Shown: positions 25,913-36,339 of the stretch, in pieces
Numbering within the stretch: the first letter of the stretch is position 1
Layout of the letters: the number at the start of each line of letters is the position of its first letter
Made by a program: the position numbers and the translations under genes
NCBI RefSeq assembly: GCF_005280275.1
Contig: NZ_CP040021.1
Coordinates: forward strand, 1,451,001-1,515,000
Source of the DNA: Salinivibrio kushneri
GTDB taxonomy: Bacteria; Pseudomonadota; Gammaproteobacteria; Enterobacterales; Vibrionaceae
Length of the DNA: 64,000 nucleotides
Reading direction: 5' to 3'
Notes under the pieces: model-generated
The model's database searches: none
What the model was told of the DNA's origin: nothing
The model's input: only the letters and a program-made list of their open reading frames with translations

Positions 25913-27517
25913 TTGATTTCAATCGCCAATATCACCATGCAGTTTGGTGCCGAGCCGCTATTCGAAAACATCTCTGCCAAATTTGGTAACGGTAACCGCT
26001 ACGGGTTAATCGGTGCTAATGGTTGTGGCAAATCGACCTTGATGAAGATTATGAGCGGCGCCCTCAACCCGACTGCAGGCAATGTGTCCATCACCCCAGG
26101 ACAAACCTTGGGCGAGCTTAGCCAAGACCAATTTGCCTATGAGCAGTATTCAGTGATTGATACGGTGATGATGGGTGACCGCAAACTGTGGGAAATCAAA
26201 CAAGAGCGTGAGCGCATTTATTCTCTGCCGGAAATGAGCGAAGAGGACGGCATGGCCGTGGCAGAGCTAGAAAGCCAGTTCGCCGAAATGGACGGTTACA
26301 CCGCCGAAAGCCGTGCCGGCGATATTCTGCTACAAGCGGGCATTGCCGAGGAACTCCACTTTGGCTTGATGTCGCAAGTCGCGCCGGGCTGGAAATTACG
26401 AGTGCTACTTGCTCAAGCCCTGTTCGCCAATCCTGACATTTTGCTGCTGGACGAGCCAACCAACAACTTGGATATTCATACCATCAATTGGTTGGCCGGT
26501 GAGCTGCAACAGCGCCAGTGCACCATGATTATTATTTCCCACGATCGCCACTTCTTGAACGCCACCTGCACCCATATGGCGGATATTGATTTTGGTGAGC
26601 TTCGTGTTTATCCCGGTAACTATGATGATTTCGTCGCTGCATCTAGCTTGGCACGTGAACAATTGCTCGCCAGCAACGCTAAAAAAGAAGCTGAACTTAG
26701 TGAGCTGCAAGACTTTGTGAACCGTTTTGGTGCCAACGCCTCTAAGGCCAAACAAGCCAGCTCACGCGCCAAACGCATGGAAAAGATCCAGCTTGATGAA
26801 GTCAAAGCCTCCAGTCGCGTGCACCCTTACATCCAATTCACTGAAAGCAAAAAGCTCCATCGCCAAGCGGTTGAATTGCGTGAGGTGGGCCATGCATTTG
26901 ACGATACGCCCCTATTCCGCGGTGGCCATTTCTTACTCGAAGCCGGCTCGCGCCTCGCGATTATTGGCGAAAATGGTGTCGGTAAATCGACGTTACTGCG
27001 CTGTTTGGTCGGTGAACTTGCGCAAAGCGAAGGCACAATCAAATGGTCAGAAAACGCATCCATTGGTTACTGTGCGCAAGATAACAGTGCCGAGTTTGAT
27101 AACGATCTCACCGTGTTTGAGTGGATGTCGCAATGGCGCACCGCTAAGCATGATGATTTGATGGTTCGTGGCATTTTGGGTCGCTTGTTGTTCTCAGCCG
27201 ATGATGTGAACAAAAAAGCCAAAAGCTGCTCAGGGGGCGAGAAAAACCGCCTGATGTTCGGCAAGCTGATGATGCAAGATATCAATGTGATTGTGATGGA
27301 TGAACCCACCAACCACATGGATATGGAAGCCATCGAGTCACTCAACAAAGGCTTGGAGCAATTCCCCGGTACTTTGATTTTTGTCAGCCACGACCGTGAG
27401 TTTGTTTCCTCACTGGCGACCGACATTATTGAGATAAAAGATCAGCAATTGATCCACTTTAACGGCAGCTACGATGAGTACCTCGCCCACTTAGAAAAAG
27501 TGCGGGCCGTAGCTTAA
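25913..27517 (+). CDS. ybiT: ABC-F family ATPase YbiT
   Basis: ABC-F proteins act on the ribosome with two ABC domains and no membrane part. Domain 1 has Walker [10 protein letters not shown] (about 34-42) and [11 protein letters not shown]; domain 2 has GENGVGKST, signature SGGEKNR and [10 protein letters not shown], joined by the linker helices (about 240-290). The 534-residue length and the start ([20 protein letters not shown]) match E. coli YbiT closely. The start codon is TTG with an AGGAAC site 8 bases upstream; no better ATG precedes the conserved start. It is a single gene. Confidence 0.95.
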   Translation: MISIANITMQFGAEPLFENISAKFGNGNRYGLIGANGCGKSTLMKIMSGALNPTAGNVSITPGQTLGELSQDQFAYEQYSVIDTVMMGDRKLWEIKQERERIYSLPEMSEEDGMAVAELESQFAEMDGYTAESRAGDILLQAGIAEELHFGLMSQVAPGWKLRVLLAQALFANPDILLLDEPTNNLDIHTINWLAGELQQRQCTMIIISHDRHFLNATCTHMADIDFGELRVYPGNYDDFVAASSLAREQLLASNAKKEAELSELQDFVNRFGANASKAKQASSRAKRMEKIQLDEVKASSRVHPYIQFTESKKLHRQAVELREVGHAFDDTPLFRGGHFLLEAGSRLAIIGENGVGKSTLLRCLVGELAQSEGTIKWSENASIGYCAQDNSAEFDNDLTVFEWMSQWRTAKHDDLMVRGILGRLLFSADDVNKKAKSCSGGEKNRLMFGKLMMQDINVIVMDEPTNHMDMEAIESLNKGLEQFPGTLIFVSHDREFVSSLATDIIEIKDQQLIHFNGSYDEYLAHLEKVRAVA

Positions 27518-27591
27518 TCACCTCGATTATCGATCACCAATAACGATTCACTCGCCCCAGCCACATTCCATGCCGCCGGGGCGAGTTTTTG

Positions 27592-28170
27592 TTACTGGTC
27601 TGTCACTAGCAGTACGCTGCCCTCAAGCTGCGTCGGCCCGTAAGCAAAGATCTCAGCGTTACGCACGTCAAACATCAAAATCGTATTATCCGCTTGCACA
27701 TGGCTATTGCTCCACACGTAAGCGCGCACATCACCACTGCCATAGCCTTCTTCTGACGTAGAGTATGGGAATCCGGCGGCAAATGCCTTTGGATTAAGCG
27801 CGGGTTTCATACAGGCATGTTCAGCCAAGGACGCTAGCTCTTTGATATTGGGCATGCGCCACTGCGTGTGACCGGCAAATTGATGCAGTGGGTGCGCCTG
27901 GCTTTGATTGATCGCTTGCACTTCATTGAGTGCGGCTTGCCAATACATTCCTGTGCCCTCGCCACGACACGCCTGCTGTTCGGCTTGCCAGGTTTTACCC
28001 AGAGGGCAACGCATCCAAGTTAATCCGGTAAAGGTGTCCGTTACCGTGCCATTATCCTCAAAGCTGTAACGGACATTCGGTGCCGTTTTGGTTAAATCAA
28101 TCGAGCATTCTTGGCCCGCCCATGCGGTTGCAGATGCGAAGATACTGGCGGCAATGATCAGCTTGTTCAT
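27592..28170 (-). CDS. Secreted DUF1566 (Lcl-type) protein
   Basis: This 192-residue protein has a signal peptide (MNKLIIAASIFASATAWAGQ) and one DUF1566 domain, known from Lcl and other surface proteins. The typical pattern is G-L-T-W-M at about 50, W-R-M-P-N-x-K-E-L in the middle (here MPNIKELASLAEH) and a W-S-N/S near the end (YVWSNSHVQ). It is likely periplasmic or on the cell surface. Its ATG overlaps the stop of the upstream lipoprotein gene by one base, after a GGAGAA site, so the two are coupled. Its function in the operon is unknown; cysteines are paired in number. Confidence 0.82.
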   Translation of the reverse strand: MNKLIIAASIFASATAWAGQECSIDLTKTAPNVRYSFEDNGTVTDTFTGLTWMRCPLGKTWQAEQQACRGEGTGMYWQAALNEVQAINQSQAHPLHQFAGHTQWRMPNIKELASLAEHACMKPALNPKAFAAGFPYSTSEEGYGSGDVRAYVWSNSHVQADNTILMFDVRNAEIFAYGPTQLEGSVLLVTDQ

Positions 28171-29633
28171 TATTTTTCTCCTTGGGCGACAAGACGAATA
28201 GGCAGTTGCCATGAGGTGTAATCAGAATCGACCTGATCGCTATAGATCTCTAGCGATACCGTCGTGCCACGATCACTGCCTCGTGTTTGCGGCAGCTGGA
28301 TATAGCGCGCGCCCGGTGTTGTAAATGCGGAATATTCGGTTAAGAAAGAGGTGGAAGACCACAGCAAGCCAGCATCATATTCACTGGCGGAGGATTGATG
28401 AGGGAAATACCCGGTATCGAGCCCATAAACACGTCCATCGCTGTCGGTTTGTGTCTCACCAAAATCGATAAGACTGTACAGCTCAATAAAGGTGGGCAAG
28501 CGCCATTGATCAATCCCACAGATCTGTTGCTGATTTAGGTACGCTTGGTATTGGGCCGTGGTGCAAATACCCTCAGCGTCTTTGCAGCCTGTCGCCTCAA
28601 TGTCTTTGTCAAACGGTTCGAACTGCCCGGGCACTTGATAGGCAAAAAGGCGATCAACATATCGGGGGGATTGAGGATCCGTGTGTTTGCTCTCCCATAC
28701 CAGTCCGCTGCGATTATCTTGCACACAATCCCACGTGGTAGCGCTATCGGGCAAAGGCTGACCCTTGCCATCCAGTTTGGTGAAGCTAAACCCACCTTCC
28801 GTTGCATCAAACCCATAGTCAGCATCTTGACCGGGGTAATCGACAGGCGCGGTGGTAACATTCCCGCTGTCGGAATAATAGCTAACAATGCCGGTATCGT
28901 TCACAGGGCGCATTTGAGTCCGTTCATCCAACTCAACCAAAATCGCGTTCAGCTCAGCCTCGCTCGGGACACCTTTTAGCAAGACATCCGAATAACGCGC
29001 CAGTTCACCGCTTAGTAGCCCCAGCATGCGATTCGCCCGCGTGGGCGTCATACCCGATATTAGCGACAAAACGTTATTTTCAAGCTGTACAAAGCGGTTA
29101 TCCGCCCCGTTGGTAAGCAAGTCCGCTTGCGTCGTGACGCCCATCGCCTCCAATTGCTCACGTAAATTCGCAACCGCATCTTGATAGGCATCCCCTGCCG
29201 CCATGTTGCTAGCGACCAATGTGCTGATCACATTGATCTCATTGCCGGTAGTCTTACGCACGCCGGGGGCAACAAGGAATGCATTCGCTTGGCGAGGCGC
29301 GTCAGCCTGCGCATCCATACGTTGCGACGATAACGTGGTCACGCCGGTGTCGATTTGCGCGACAATCGGTGAGGACAAGATCGCTTTATCGGCGCTGGTG
29401 AGGGTAAATGCCCCCTGCTCCGCTTGTGTGGTGGGTTCGTTGGCGTTACAGGCAAAGTCACCATTTAAATCAGCACACACGGTTTCATTACCGGTGGCAT
29501 TGGTGGCGCTAATGGTACCAGAGACGCTGTAGGTCGGCGCGATCGAGTCGCTTGCACTCGTTTCTGATCCAGAACCATTACAGCCTGCCAGTAGCAATGC
29601 ACTGGCGAGTAGAGAGTAGTTAAATTTCATCAT
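28170..29633 (-). CDS. Lipoprotein with DUF1566 C-terminal domain
   Basis: About 487 residues. The N-terminus MMKFNYSLLASALLLAGCNG is a lipoprotein signal, with the lipobox LAGC, so residue Cys18 would carry the lipid. Residues 40-250 are unrecognised but helical, with DLNGDFACNANEPTT resembling a Ca-binding or EF-like acidic loop. The C-terminal half (about 290-480) has the DUF1566 pattern: S-G-L-V-W-E near 340, QWRLPTFIELYSLIDFGE and a W-S-S-T-S-F block. It lies third from the end of the heme/protease operon, 46 bases after the protease gene. Anchor side (outer membrane or inner) is not certain. Confidence 0.8.
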   Translation of the reverse strand: MMKFNYSLLASALLLAGCNGSGSETSASDSIAPTYSVSGTISATNATGNETVCADLNGDFACNANEPTTQAEQGAFTLTSADKAILSSPIVAQIDTGVTTLSSQRMDAQADAPRQANAFLVAPGVRKTTGNEINVISTLVASNMAAGDAYQDAVANLREQLEAMGVTTQADLLTNGADNRFVQLENNVLSLISGMTPTRANRMLGLLSGELARYSDVLLKGVPSEAELNAILVELDERTQMRPVNDTGIVSYYSDSGNVTTAPVDYPGQDADYGFDATEGGFSFTKLDGKGQPLPDSATTWDCVQDNRSGLVWESKHTDPQSPRYVDRLFAYQVPGQFEPFDKDIEATGCKDAEGICTTAQYQAYLNQQQICGIDQWRLPTFIELYSLIDFGETQTDSDGRVYGLDTGYFPHQSSASEYDAGLLWSSTSFLTEYSAFTTPGARYIQLPQTRGSDRGTTVSLEIYSDQVDSDYTSWQLPIRLVAQGEK

Positions 29634-29679
29634 ATCTGTCTTTTTAATAAGGGTGTTAAGGTGATTGAATAACGCGCTA

Positions 29680-31953
29680 TCAGGACTCGCCCTTTCGTGC
29701 TCGCCAGCCGCCCCAAAGCAAGCCCACCAGAAGCAGTGGCCATGACAACGCGCCGCCTCCCGAGCTAGCGGTGTCGAGCGCATCCTTGGTGCTAAGGTCG
29801 GTATCTTGGCAATCGAATCCCGTCACGCGTCCCACTTGCCATGCCACCAGCTCACCACTGCTGCCCTGGGCATAGTCCGTCACTTCAAGACGCCAACTCC
29901 CCGCTAGGGGGTCGCCATCAAAGGCTTGCAAAAGATCGTCGTGCTGGCTGGTCCAATATCGCACCAAGTCATCGCTCTGATGGGCGGTATTGGCATGTAA
30001 CGTGACCCGTGAGCCTGCGGGGGAGACAAGAACAACGCGTAAATCTGATGGGCTGGCATGGTTGATATGGACATACACGCCAAGATCGGCACGAATGGCA
30101 TTCGCGTCATCATTAATAATGAAGTTAAAACTCTTGAAACCATTGTTTTGAGCGCCATTACTGGCCACCGATGCATCTGGCAAGGTCGCATTCAGGGTTT
30201 GGCGCGATTGGGTGAGTTGAGGCAAGCCTTTAATCACCGTCAAACTGTCTTGCCATTGATGGGTTTGCAGCGTGTCATTAAATTGATAGTCAATTTGCGC
30301 CTCAAGAGTTAGTGGCTGACCGCATTGCGCCGCAGGCGGTAGAGAGATAGAAAACGACTGAGCCTGATCGAGTGATTGATTAATGGACGTGGGCGCTCCA
30401 CCCTCCACTTGAATATCACCACGCACTGAGGCTGTGCGCCCTTGTGGTGTTAAGCGTGTGTGGATCGCCGCCGTATCGGCAACATAACGCTGGCTCGTTT
30501 CAAAGCGAAACGGTGCTTTGAGCAAACCGTGTTTTTCAAAGTTCGCTTTCAACAAGGCTGCATAGTCGCGTGATGGATAATAGGTTTTAGCCACATAGAG
30601 CATGCTTTCTGCCAGATCGTGCATTTTCATGCCCCGGCCTAGCCCAAACATCGACTCCAGCACCAAGGTATCTATCTCTTTAAAAGCGGGTTCACCATAC
30701 AGCGCGACGGCTTGCTTGAGGGTTTGGAACAAAGGCGTCGACCAAAGCTCATCCCCTAATTCACCACCGACGTTTTCATGCGCACGGTATTCACTGCTCT
30801 CAAAATAGCGCGCTTTTTGATTCCACAAACTGCGCGTGCCTTGCTTAAAACCGAAATAACCATCCCAGTTAAAGACGGTATCAATCTCGAAGTCATCACC
30901 TTGTTGATACAAGGTGCGATAGCTGGCAGAGCCCGCCCAATAATCAGCAAATCCCTCACCCAAAGCGCCCGTATGGCCGTACGCCCAGTCGGGCAAAATA
31001 TGGTAGTGAATCCCATGGGCCAACTCATGAACCACCACATCGGCATCGAGCGTATCAGGCGAGCCAGATACCCCAAACATCAGGGCGTTAGGACCCGCAT
31101 AGTAAGACGAGTTGTTCGAGCTGAAGGCGCGCGCATCAAAGCGTACTGGGCCGTCAAATAATGAGTACCCTAACGAAGACACATATTGCAGTGACTTATC
31201 CAAATGATAAAACGCCATCATTTGTGCAAAATCTTGACTGTCAAAAGGCAACGCTGTGAGCGAAGCATGGCTCGCAAACTGTGTGACACCATCCGGATTT
31301 AAAAACGAGACACTGTCACTTTTCTGCCATTGTCCAGACTCAGGGTTTTTGTCTTCAAAGGCGATAGCATCAACGGCTTGGACTCTGGGATTATTCAGGT
31401 AGAGCGTACCGCCCACATCCAATAAAGAGACATCACGCATAACAAAGCGTGGCGCGTGGGGATAATCCGCCAGCGTTGTCCAGAGCGTTTCGGGGGCGGG
31501 CTGTTTATCCATACTACGCAGATCCGGATCAACCACATTGACGGTGCGCGTCACTAATTCTCCGTCTGATAGCGCTGGCGGCGCATCCGCGATCAGGCGA
31601 CGCGGGATCTCAATCGCCGCCTCTTTCACTGCCTCACCCTGTCGGATCATGGTGTCGGTTAGACTTTTATACACCCGAGTCACCAAACCGTGTTTGTCGG
31701 TATGTAGCACCAACGTACGCTGCGGCTGATACTCGCCACCGCGATAAATATCAAAGTTGTATTGACGACCAAGCAAACTGCTGGTTTGGTAGCGTAACGA
31801 CAACTCCCCCACTGACGGATAGTGCTCGCGCAAATACTGCTGTGCTTGAGTGGCATCACTTGCTTGATAATTGCCCGCAGGGTAATCCCATTCCCCTGCC
31901 ATGACATTGGCACTGGCAAGTACCAACGCCACAAGACTGATCGCTGATTTCAT
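29680..31953 (-). CDS. Secreted metallopeptidase with P domain and GlyGly-CTERM sorting tail
   Basis: 757 residues. A signal peptide (ends near VMA-GEW) leads to a propeptide-like N-terminal region, then a zinc-peptidase motif HELAHG (about 307-312) in VVHELAHGIHYHILP, with the third ligand in GEGFADYW (about 336). This fits the fungalysin/thermolysin clan. Residues about 595-715 are a proprotein-convertase P domain (HASPSDLRVVLVSPAGSRV). The tail has SSGGGALSWPLLLVGLLWGG followed by basic residues: Gly-Gly, one hydrophobic helix, arginines, which is the GlyGly-CTERM signal cut by rhombosortase. A rhombosortase gene lies at 36340. It would act at the cell surface on proteins. Confidence 0.85.
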   Translation of the reverse strand: MKSAISLVALVLASANVMAGEWDYPAGNYQASDATQAQQYLREHYPSVGELSLRYQTSSLLGRQYNFDIYRGGEYQPQRTLVLHTDKHGLVTRVYKSLTDTMIRQGEAVKEAAIEIPRRLIADAPPALSDGELVTRTVNVVDPDLRSMDKQPAPETLWTTLADYPHAPRFVMRDVSLLDVGGTLYLNNPRVQAVDAIAFEDKNPESGQWQKSDSVSFLNPDGVTQFASHASLTALPFDSQDFAQMMAFYHLDKSLQYVSSLGYSLFDGPVRFDARAFSSNNSSYYAGPNALMFGVSGSPDTLDADVVVHELAHGIHYHILPDWAYGHTGALGEGFADYWAGSASYRTLYQQGDDFEIDTVFNWDGYFGFKQGTRSLWNQKARYFESSEYRAHENVGGELGDELWSTPLFQTLKQAVALYGEPAFKEIDTLVLESMFGLGRGMKMHDLAESMLYVAKTYYPSRDYAALLKANFEKHGLLKAPFRFETSQRYVADTAAIHTRLTPQGRTASVRGDIQVEGGAPTSINQSLDQAQSFSISLPPAAQCGQPLTLEAQIDYQFNDTLQTHQWQDSLTVIKGLPQLTQSRQTLNATLPDASVASNGAQNNGFKSFNFIINDDANAIRADLGVYVHINHASPSDLRVVLVSPAGSRVTLHANTAHQSDDLVRYWTSQHDDLLQAFDGDPLAGSWRLEVTDYAQGSSGELVAWQVGRVTGFDCQDTDLSTKDALDTASSGGGALSWPLLLVGLLWGGWRARKGES

Positions 31954-31962
31954 GGTTCTTCC

Positions 31963-34131
31963 TTAAAACGCATAACGTGCATTGAGGGTGAAGTAACGAC
32001 CGGGCTCGGTCGAAAAACGGGTTTGTGACTCAGAAATACCGGCAACGTCTTGATAACGAATGTATTCGCGGTCTAACACGTTATAGACATTGAGATTGAT
32101 AGAAGCATGAGACGAGAACTGATAGCCCAAACCAAGGTCAACGCTCGCCCAGCCAGACGTCTGAGCACACTCAGTGCGGGTGCCTAACTCGGTGTAACAC
32201 ATGGGCGTGCGGGTCATCTGATCTGCCCAGTTCAAACGGGTATAACCGTTAAACGATTGGTTATCGAAGTGAAGCGACAGACTGCCTTCGAGGGGGGCTA
32301 AATTGCGAACGTACTCGTCATTGTCGTCTTTGCCGGAGATCCAGCCGATCTGACTTTTCGCTTGCCATTGATCGGTCAATGCATAGGCCGCTGATGCCTC
32401 AACGCCATACGTTTTTACACCATCAAGGTTTTCATAGCGTTTCTCAAACAGGCCGGTTTCCGCATTAAAACCCTGATCGGCAATATCAATAAACTGGCTA
32501 AACCGGTTGTAATATGCCGCGGTATATAAGCGGAGCTTGCCGTCATCATATTTGGCCCCGAGCTCAAAACTATCGCTGGTTTCCGCGTCAAGCGACGGAT
32601 TGGGCAGCACCACAAATGGCGTCACCGGCACAGAGGCGTGATTAGAGTAGCCATAGCTTTTGTCGTATTCAGGCGCTCGATAACCATGCTTATAACTGAG
32701 GTAGGTATTGAACGCGGGCGTCCAGTGATAAGCCACCGAAGCACTGGGCGATAACGCTGCACTGTTATTGTCCGCCACACTCGCCATGCCAATGGCTTGG
32801 GGATCGTCTGCGCTTAATCGGTACGCATCAGCACGTAGACCCAGCATTACACGCCACTGCCCGATACTCATTGCATCTTGCGCATAAACACCTAACGCAT
32901 AACTCCGTGCTGGCGCGAACGGTTGCGTATCACTCACCGTTTCGCCGTTCCAATCGAGAGTCGTTTTCGTCACAGGGCGTTCATGGTAAGCCGTTTCTAA
33001 CACACCACCGTAAACCAGCGTATGCACCACGTCTCCGCTGATTTGCTCAGCGTTGGCATCTACCGACCAACCGATTGACTGATCTTGAAAACGGCGATCA
33101 TCCAGCACCCGACGTTGCTCATTGATCCCCATGTTCCAGCGAGTCATCAAGCGGTTCGTGTTCTGGGTAAAATCGGTATTTCGGTAATAGAGCTTGGTAT
33201 TGAGAGTTTCTAACCAAGGCTGCTGGGCGTGATATTCACTGCCAAGCCAAAATTGCGTGGTTTCGATTTGTTCGGCTTGATCAAACGTTTTGATATCCCA
33301 CTTACCTTCAGGTTGAATCGATGCTGTTCCTTCTCGTCGCAATGCCTCTTCACGGTAGAGCTTGGCTCGGGCACTTAGCTTCCAGCGATCGGAAACATAA
33401 TGATCCAGACGCAACGACGCACTGCCACCATCCAAAGTGCGGTTATACAAATCTTGCTGGTAATTACGGGTTTCTTCCCCTTCCCAATAGCTCACATCGA
33501 GCAATGCACTGGTATCACCATGACGGAGCGCGAGACGGCTGCCGACTCGGCCTTTATCACTGAGCTCGCTATAGGTAACTTGCGCGTCGGCGTACCAATC
33601 CTTGTTGCGGAGGAGATCGTCCGCGGACAGCGATGTCACGATCACGGCACCGCCCAATGCGCCTGATCCATGACTGGTTGAGCTAGCGCCCTTCACCACT
33701 TGGATTTGCTTGGCGCTTGCGATATCAAAGGAATTACGCCCTGCTTTATCATTCAAATCAGCGGCACCGAACCCATCCGCGACGGGGACGCCATCTTCCA
33801 CAATCAAGATACGGTTACCGGACATGCCGCGAATAGTGATGTTTTGAGGGCGACCCGCTCCGCCTGTCACACTGACACCCGGTTCGTTTGTGAGTGCATC
33901 ATAGAGCTCGGTGGCGCCTTTTTTTTGGATATCTTCGCCACGATAAATGGCTACCGAGCCCGCTGTATCTGACGGCAATTCAGCAAATTTATTGGCCGTA
34001 ACGACCACCGTCTCGACGTGGCGATTGGTCGCGTCACCAGAGGTGTTCTCCTCGGTGTTGGCAGAATTGGCGTGCACGATGCCAGTAGCCAGTGCCGTCA
34101 GCACTGCCACAGAGACAGAAGACAATTTCAT
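31963..34131 (-). CDS. TonB-dependent outer-membrane receptor, heme-receptor type
   Basis: 722 residues. Signal peptide (ends near VHA-NSA), a TonB-box-like VETVVVTA (about 40), plug domain (about 45-165; GATELYDALTNEPGV, ITIRGMSGNRILIVEDGVP) and a 22-strand barrel ending in Phe. The C-half carries YRAPEYDKSYG (about 480) and NPSLDAETSDSFELG (about 508) with His near 496 between them: the FRAP-His-NPNL arrangement of heme/hemoglobin receptors, with Y for F and S for N. It sits 12 bases after the prolyl oligopeptidase gene and 9 before the protease gene. Iron control is expected. Confidence 0.88.
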   Translation of the reverse strand: MKLSSVSVAVLTALATGIVHANSANTEENTSGDATNRHVETVVVTANKFAELPSDTAGSVAIYRGEDIQKKGATELYDALTNEPGVSVTGGAGRPQNITIRGMSGNRILIVEDGVPVADGFGAADLNDKAGRNSFDIASAKQIQVVKGASSTSHGSGALGGAVIVTSLSADDLLRNKDWYADAQVTYSELSDKGRVGSRLALRHGDTSALLDVSYWEGEETRNYQQDLYNRTLDGGSASLRLDHYVSDRWKLSARAKLYREEALRREGTASIQPEGKWDIKTFDQAEQIETTQFWLGSEYHAQQPWLETLNTKLYYRNTDFTQNTNRLMTRWNMGINEQRRVLDDRRFQDQSIGWSVDANAEQISGDVVHTLVYGGVLETAYHERPVTKTTLDWNGETVSDTQPFAPARSYALGVYAQDAMSIGQWRVMLGLRADAYRLSADDPQAIGMASVADNNSAALSPSASVAYHWTPAFNTYLSYKHGYRAPEYDKSYGYSNHASVPVTPFVVLPNPSLDAETSDSFELGAKYDDGKLRLYTAAYYNRFSQFIDIADQGFNAETGLFEKRYENLDGVKTYGVEASAAYALTDQWQAKSQIGWISGKDDNDEYVRNLAPLEGSLSLHFDNQSFNGYTRLNWADQMTRTPMCYTELGTRTECAQTSGWASVDLGLGYQFSSHASINLNVYNVLDREYIRYQDVAGISESQTRFSTEPGRYFTLNARYAF

Positions 34132-34143
34132 TTAATACTCCGG

Positions 34144-36174
34144 TTAGTTCACACGCTTCAGTTGGTGTAAGAGAAAGGCATAGTCGGTCGCTTGTTGCGT
34201 CAGCCCATGACGCGCATCGGCTTGGTGGCCACGGGAAAAATCCGTCAACAACAAATAAGGGCCCGATCGAGTACTCGTTTCGGCTAAATGCGAAAGGTAT
34301 TGCGCCCCTTCCCAAAACGGCACACGCTGGTCGTCCCAGCCGACGCGCACCAGCATAGGGGGATAAGGTTTTGGCTGGATGTTGCGCAAAGGATCATAAC
34401 CTTGCATGACCTCGCGCTGATCGCTTTTCGCGGGGTTGCCCCATTCTTGGTATTGCTGTGCCGTTAACGGCAATTCTGGGTCAGACATACTGCCAAGCAC
34501 ATCGACAAACGGAACATTAAGACTAGCGGCTGCAAACGCGGCGGGCGCTTGGTTAAGTGCCGCGGCAACCAAGGTACCGCCAGCGCTGGATCCCACAGCC
34601 GCGACTGCGCGCTGTCCATCTTGATAACGGCCCATCGCTTTGGCGACATCAATAAAATCTTGGATGCCATGCTTTTTATTCATTCCGCTGCCGGCTTGGT
34701 GCCATGTTGCACCGTAATAGCCGCCGCCACGCACATGTGCAATTGCATAGATGACGCCTCGGTCCATTAGCGAGACGGTTTGCGACATAAAATACGGCTT
34801 CATGGTAAAGCCATACGCGCCATAGCCATACAGCACGACTGGCGATGACGGGGTCAGCGCATCTTTACGATACGCCAACGTGACAGGAATACGATGCGGT
34901 CCGACGTACAGGCGTTCAGAGTGATAACGAGATGCATCAAAGTCGGGGTAATAATCGGCACTGACTTCACGACGCGTGCCGGATTTAAGATCCAGCGCTT
35001 CCCATCGTGGTGGCTGTACGAGCGACATGCTGCGAATAAACAACTGATTGCTGGCATAGTCCCCTCCGCGCGCAAACCAAGCGACCTGCCCTTGTGCCGC
35101 CAAAAGCTGCTTAACCACGCGCTCACCGTCCGCATTGAGTAAGACAAACCACTGCTCACCCTCGTGCTGTTGGGTGAGGACAATGCCATCTTCGAAAAGG
35201 TAAAACGTGTTTAATTCAGCGCCCGACTCGGCAGCATAAACCACGTGCCAATCATTCGGCGTCCCAACGGCAGCGCGATAAAGCTGTTTAGCTCCTTGGT
35301 GGTTGCTCAGCATCCATAACGTATCATCCGTCTTATCGAGGTAGTATTCGACATCCGGTTGACGCGCTTTGAGCGGTGCAGACAGGCTGCCATTATTCAG
35401 ACGGAGCAGACGTTGTTCGGTCGACGATTCATTGTTGACTTGCACAATGGCCGTATCTGTATGGCTAGCACGGTATACCGACAACAACCAAGCTGGATCG
35501 ACTTCTTCATACACCAAGCTATCGCCACCGGTGGTACCTATTTCATGGCGGAACAACTGGTAGGGACGCGCGGTTTTCGCCTCTTTGCCGACATAGTAGA
35601 GCTGCTGATTATCCGGCGACCAGATGACAGACGCGTCTGCCTCGGTGGCAATAATATCGGTTTGCCCAGACTGGCGGTTGATCAGCACGATGCGGTAGTC
35701 TTCCTCACCGTGAATATCCTCGGCAATGGCGAGCCATTGTCCATTGGGACTTAACGACCAACTCCCCAGATGATAATACGCATGCTCAGCGGCTCGCGCC
35801 TCAATGTTGAGCAACGTCGATGCTTTTTCGCGAACTGCTTCTTGTTCGCTGACGGCTTTGCGCATACGCAGCACGCGCTCACCATTAACCCGTGTTTGCA
35901 AAAATTCACGACCATCCCGCGCTAACCAAGGTTTGGAACCGGTTTGCGGTGTGCGCTGCCACTCATTCAAAAGCTCATCGCGAAGCGATTGACTCGCCAT
36001 CAGCGACTGCTGCGCATGCTGATTTTGGCGCTCCAGATATGCCCGAATTTTATCCTGTTGTTGCGTCACATCTTGCAGCCAAGAAAATGACGACAACGTA
36101 TCCGTTTCATCATCGCTATGGCTCAATGGCGACACAAACAAAAGTCCGACTAACAGCGCATTCAATAACTTCAT
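34144..36174 (-). CDS. S9A prolyl oligopeptidase (periplasmic)
   Basis: About 676 residues. The N-terminus MKLLNALLVGLLFVSPLSHS is a signal peptide, so the enzyme works in the periplasm or outside. Residues 60-400 form the seven-blade propeller, and the catalytic alpha/beta-hydrolase domain follows. The nucleophile motif GSSAGGTL (about 545) and the loops AHVRGGGYYG and TGLTATP-free region, WDDQRVPFWEGAQYL (Asp) and SRGHQADARHG (His, near the end) show the full Ser-Asp-His triad. Relatives are oligopeptidase B and prolyl endopeptidase. The ATG at 36174 is chosen over a TTG nine bases earlier. It is first in the operon, after a Fur-like site. Confidence 0.88.
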   Translation of the reverse strand: MKLLNALLVGLLFVSPLSHSDDETDTLSSFSWLQDVTQQQDKIRAYLERQNQHAQQSLMASQSLRDELLNEWQRTPQTGSKPWLARDGREFLQTRVNGERVLRMRKAVSEQEAVREKASTLLNIEARAAEHAYYHLGSWSLSPNGQWLAIAEDIHGEEDYRIVLINRQSGQTDIIATEADASVIWSPDNQQLYYVGKEAKTARPYQLFRHEIGTTGGDSLVYEEVDPAWLLSVYRASHTDTAIVQVNNESSTEQRLLRLNNGSLSAPLKARQPDVEYYLDKTDDTLWMLSNHQGAKQLYRAAVGTPNDWHVVYAAESGAELNTFYLFEDGIVLTQQHEGEQWFVLLNADGERVVKQLLAAQGQVAWFARGGDYASNQLFIRSMSLVQPPRWEALDLKSGTRREVSADYYPDFDASRYHSERLYVGPHRIPVTLAYRKDALTPSSPVVLYGYGAYGFTMKPYFMSQTVSLMDRGVIYAIAHVRGGGYYGATWHQAGSGMNKKHGIQDFIDVAKAMGRYQDGQRAVAAVGSSAGGTLVAAALNQAPAAFAAASLNVPFVDVLGSMSDPELPLTAQQYQEWGNPAKSDQREVMQGYDPLRNIQPKPYPPMLVRVGWDDQRVPFWEGAQYLSHLAETSTRSGPYLLLTDFSRGHQADARHGLTQQATDYAFLLHQLKRVN

Positions 36175-36234
36175 GTTATACAAACATTAAATTGGGGGTA
36201 AGTTCAGGGCGCGCATCATAGATGCAAATACGAT

Positions 36235-36249
36235 TGAGATCAATTATCA
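36235..36249 (-). promoter_or_regulatory. Candidate Fur box of the protease/heme operon
   Basis: Read on the minus strand, TGATAATTGATCTCA matches 11 of 14 informative positions of the 7-1-7 Fur core TGATAAT-N-ATTATCA. It lies about 60 bases upstream of the prolyl oligopeptidase start and about 90 bases from the divergent rhombosortase gene. Iron repression of both directions is possible. Confidence 0.55.
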
Positions 36250-36339
36250 TTTGTAATGTTTTTTGAGGGAGATCTCATTCAGTCATATTGACTGCAATAA
36301 AGCGTTGTTATTCAAGCTATAACGAGATAAAAGGCGCTC

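Noticed and set aside
28545-28979. 144-codon plus-strand frame inside the lipoprotein gene
   Set aside because: Opposite-strand shadow; the minus-strand frame has signal peptide and DUF1566 pattern.
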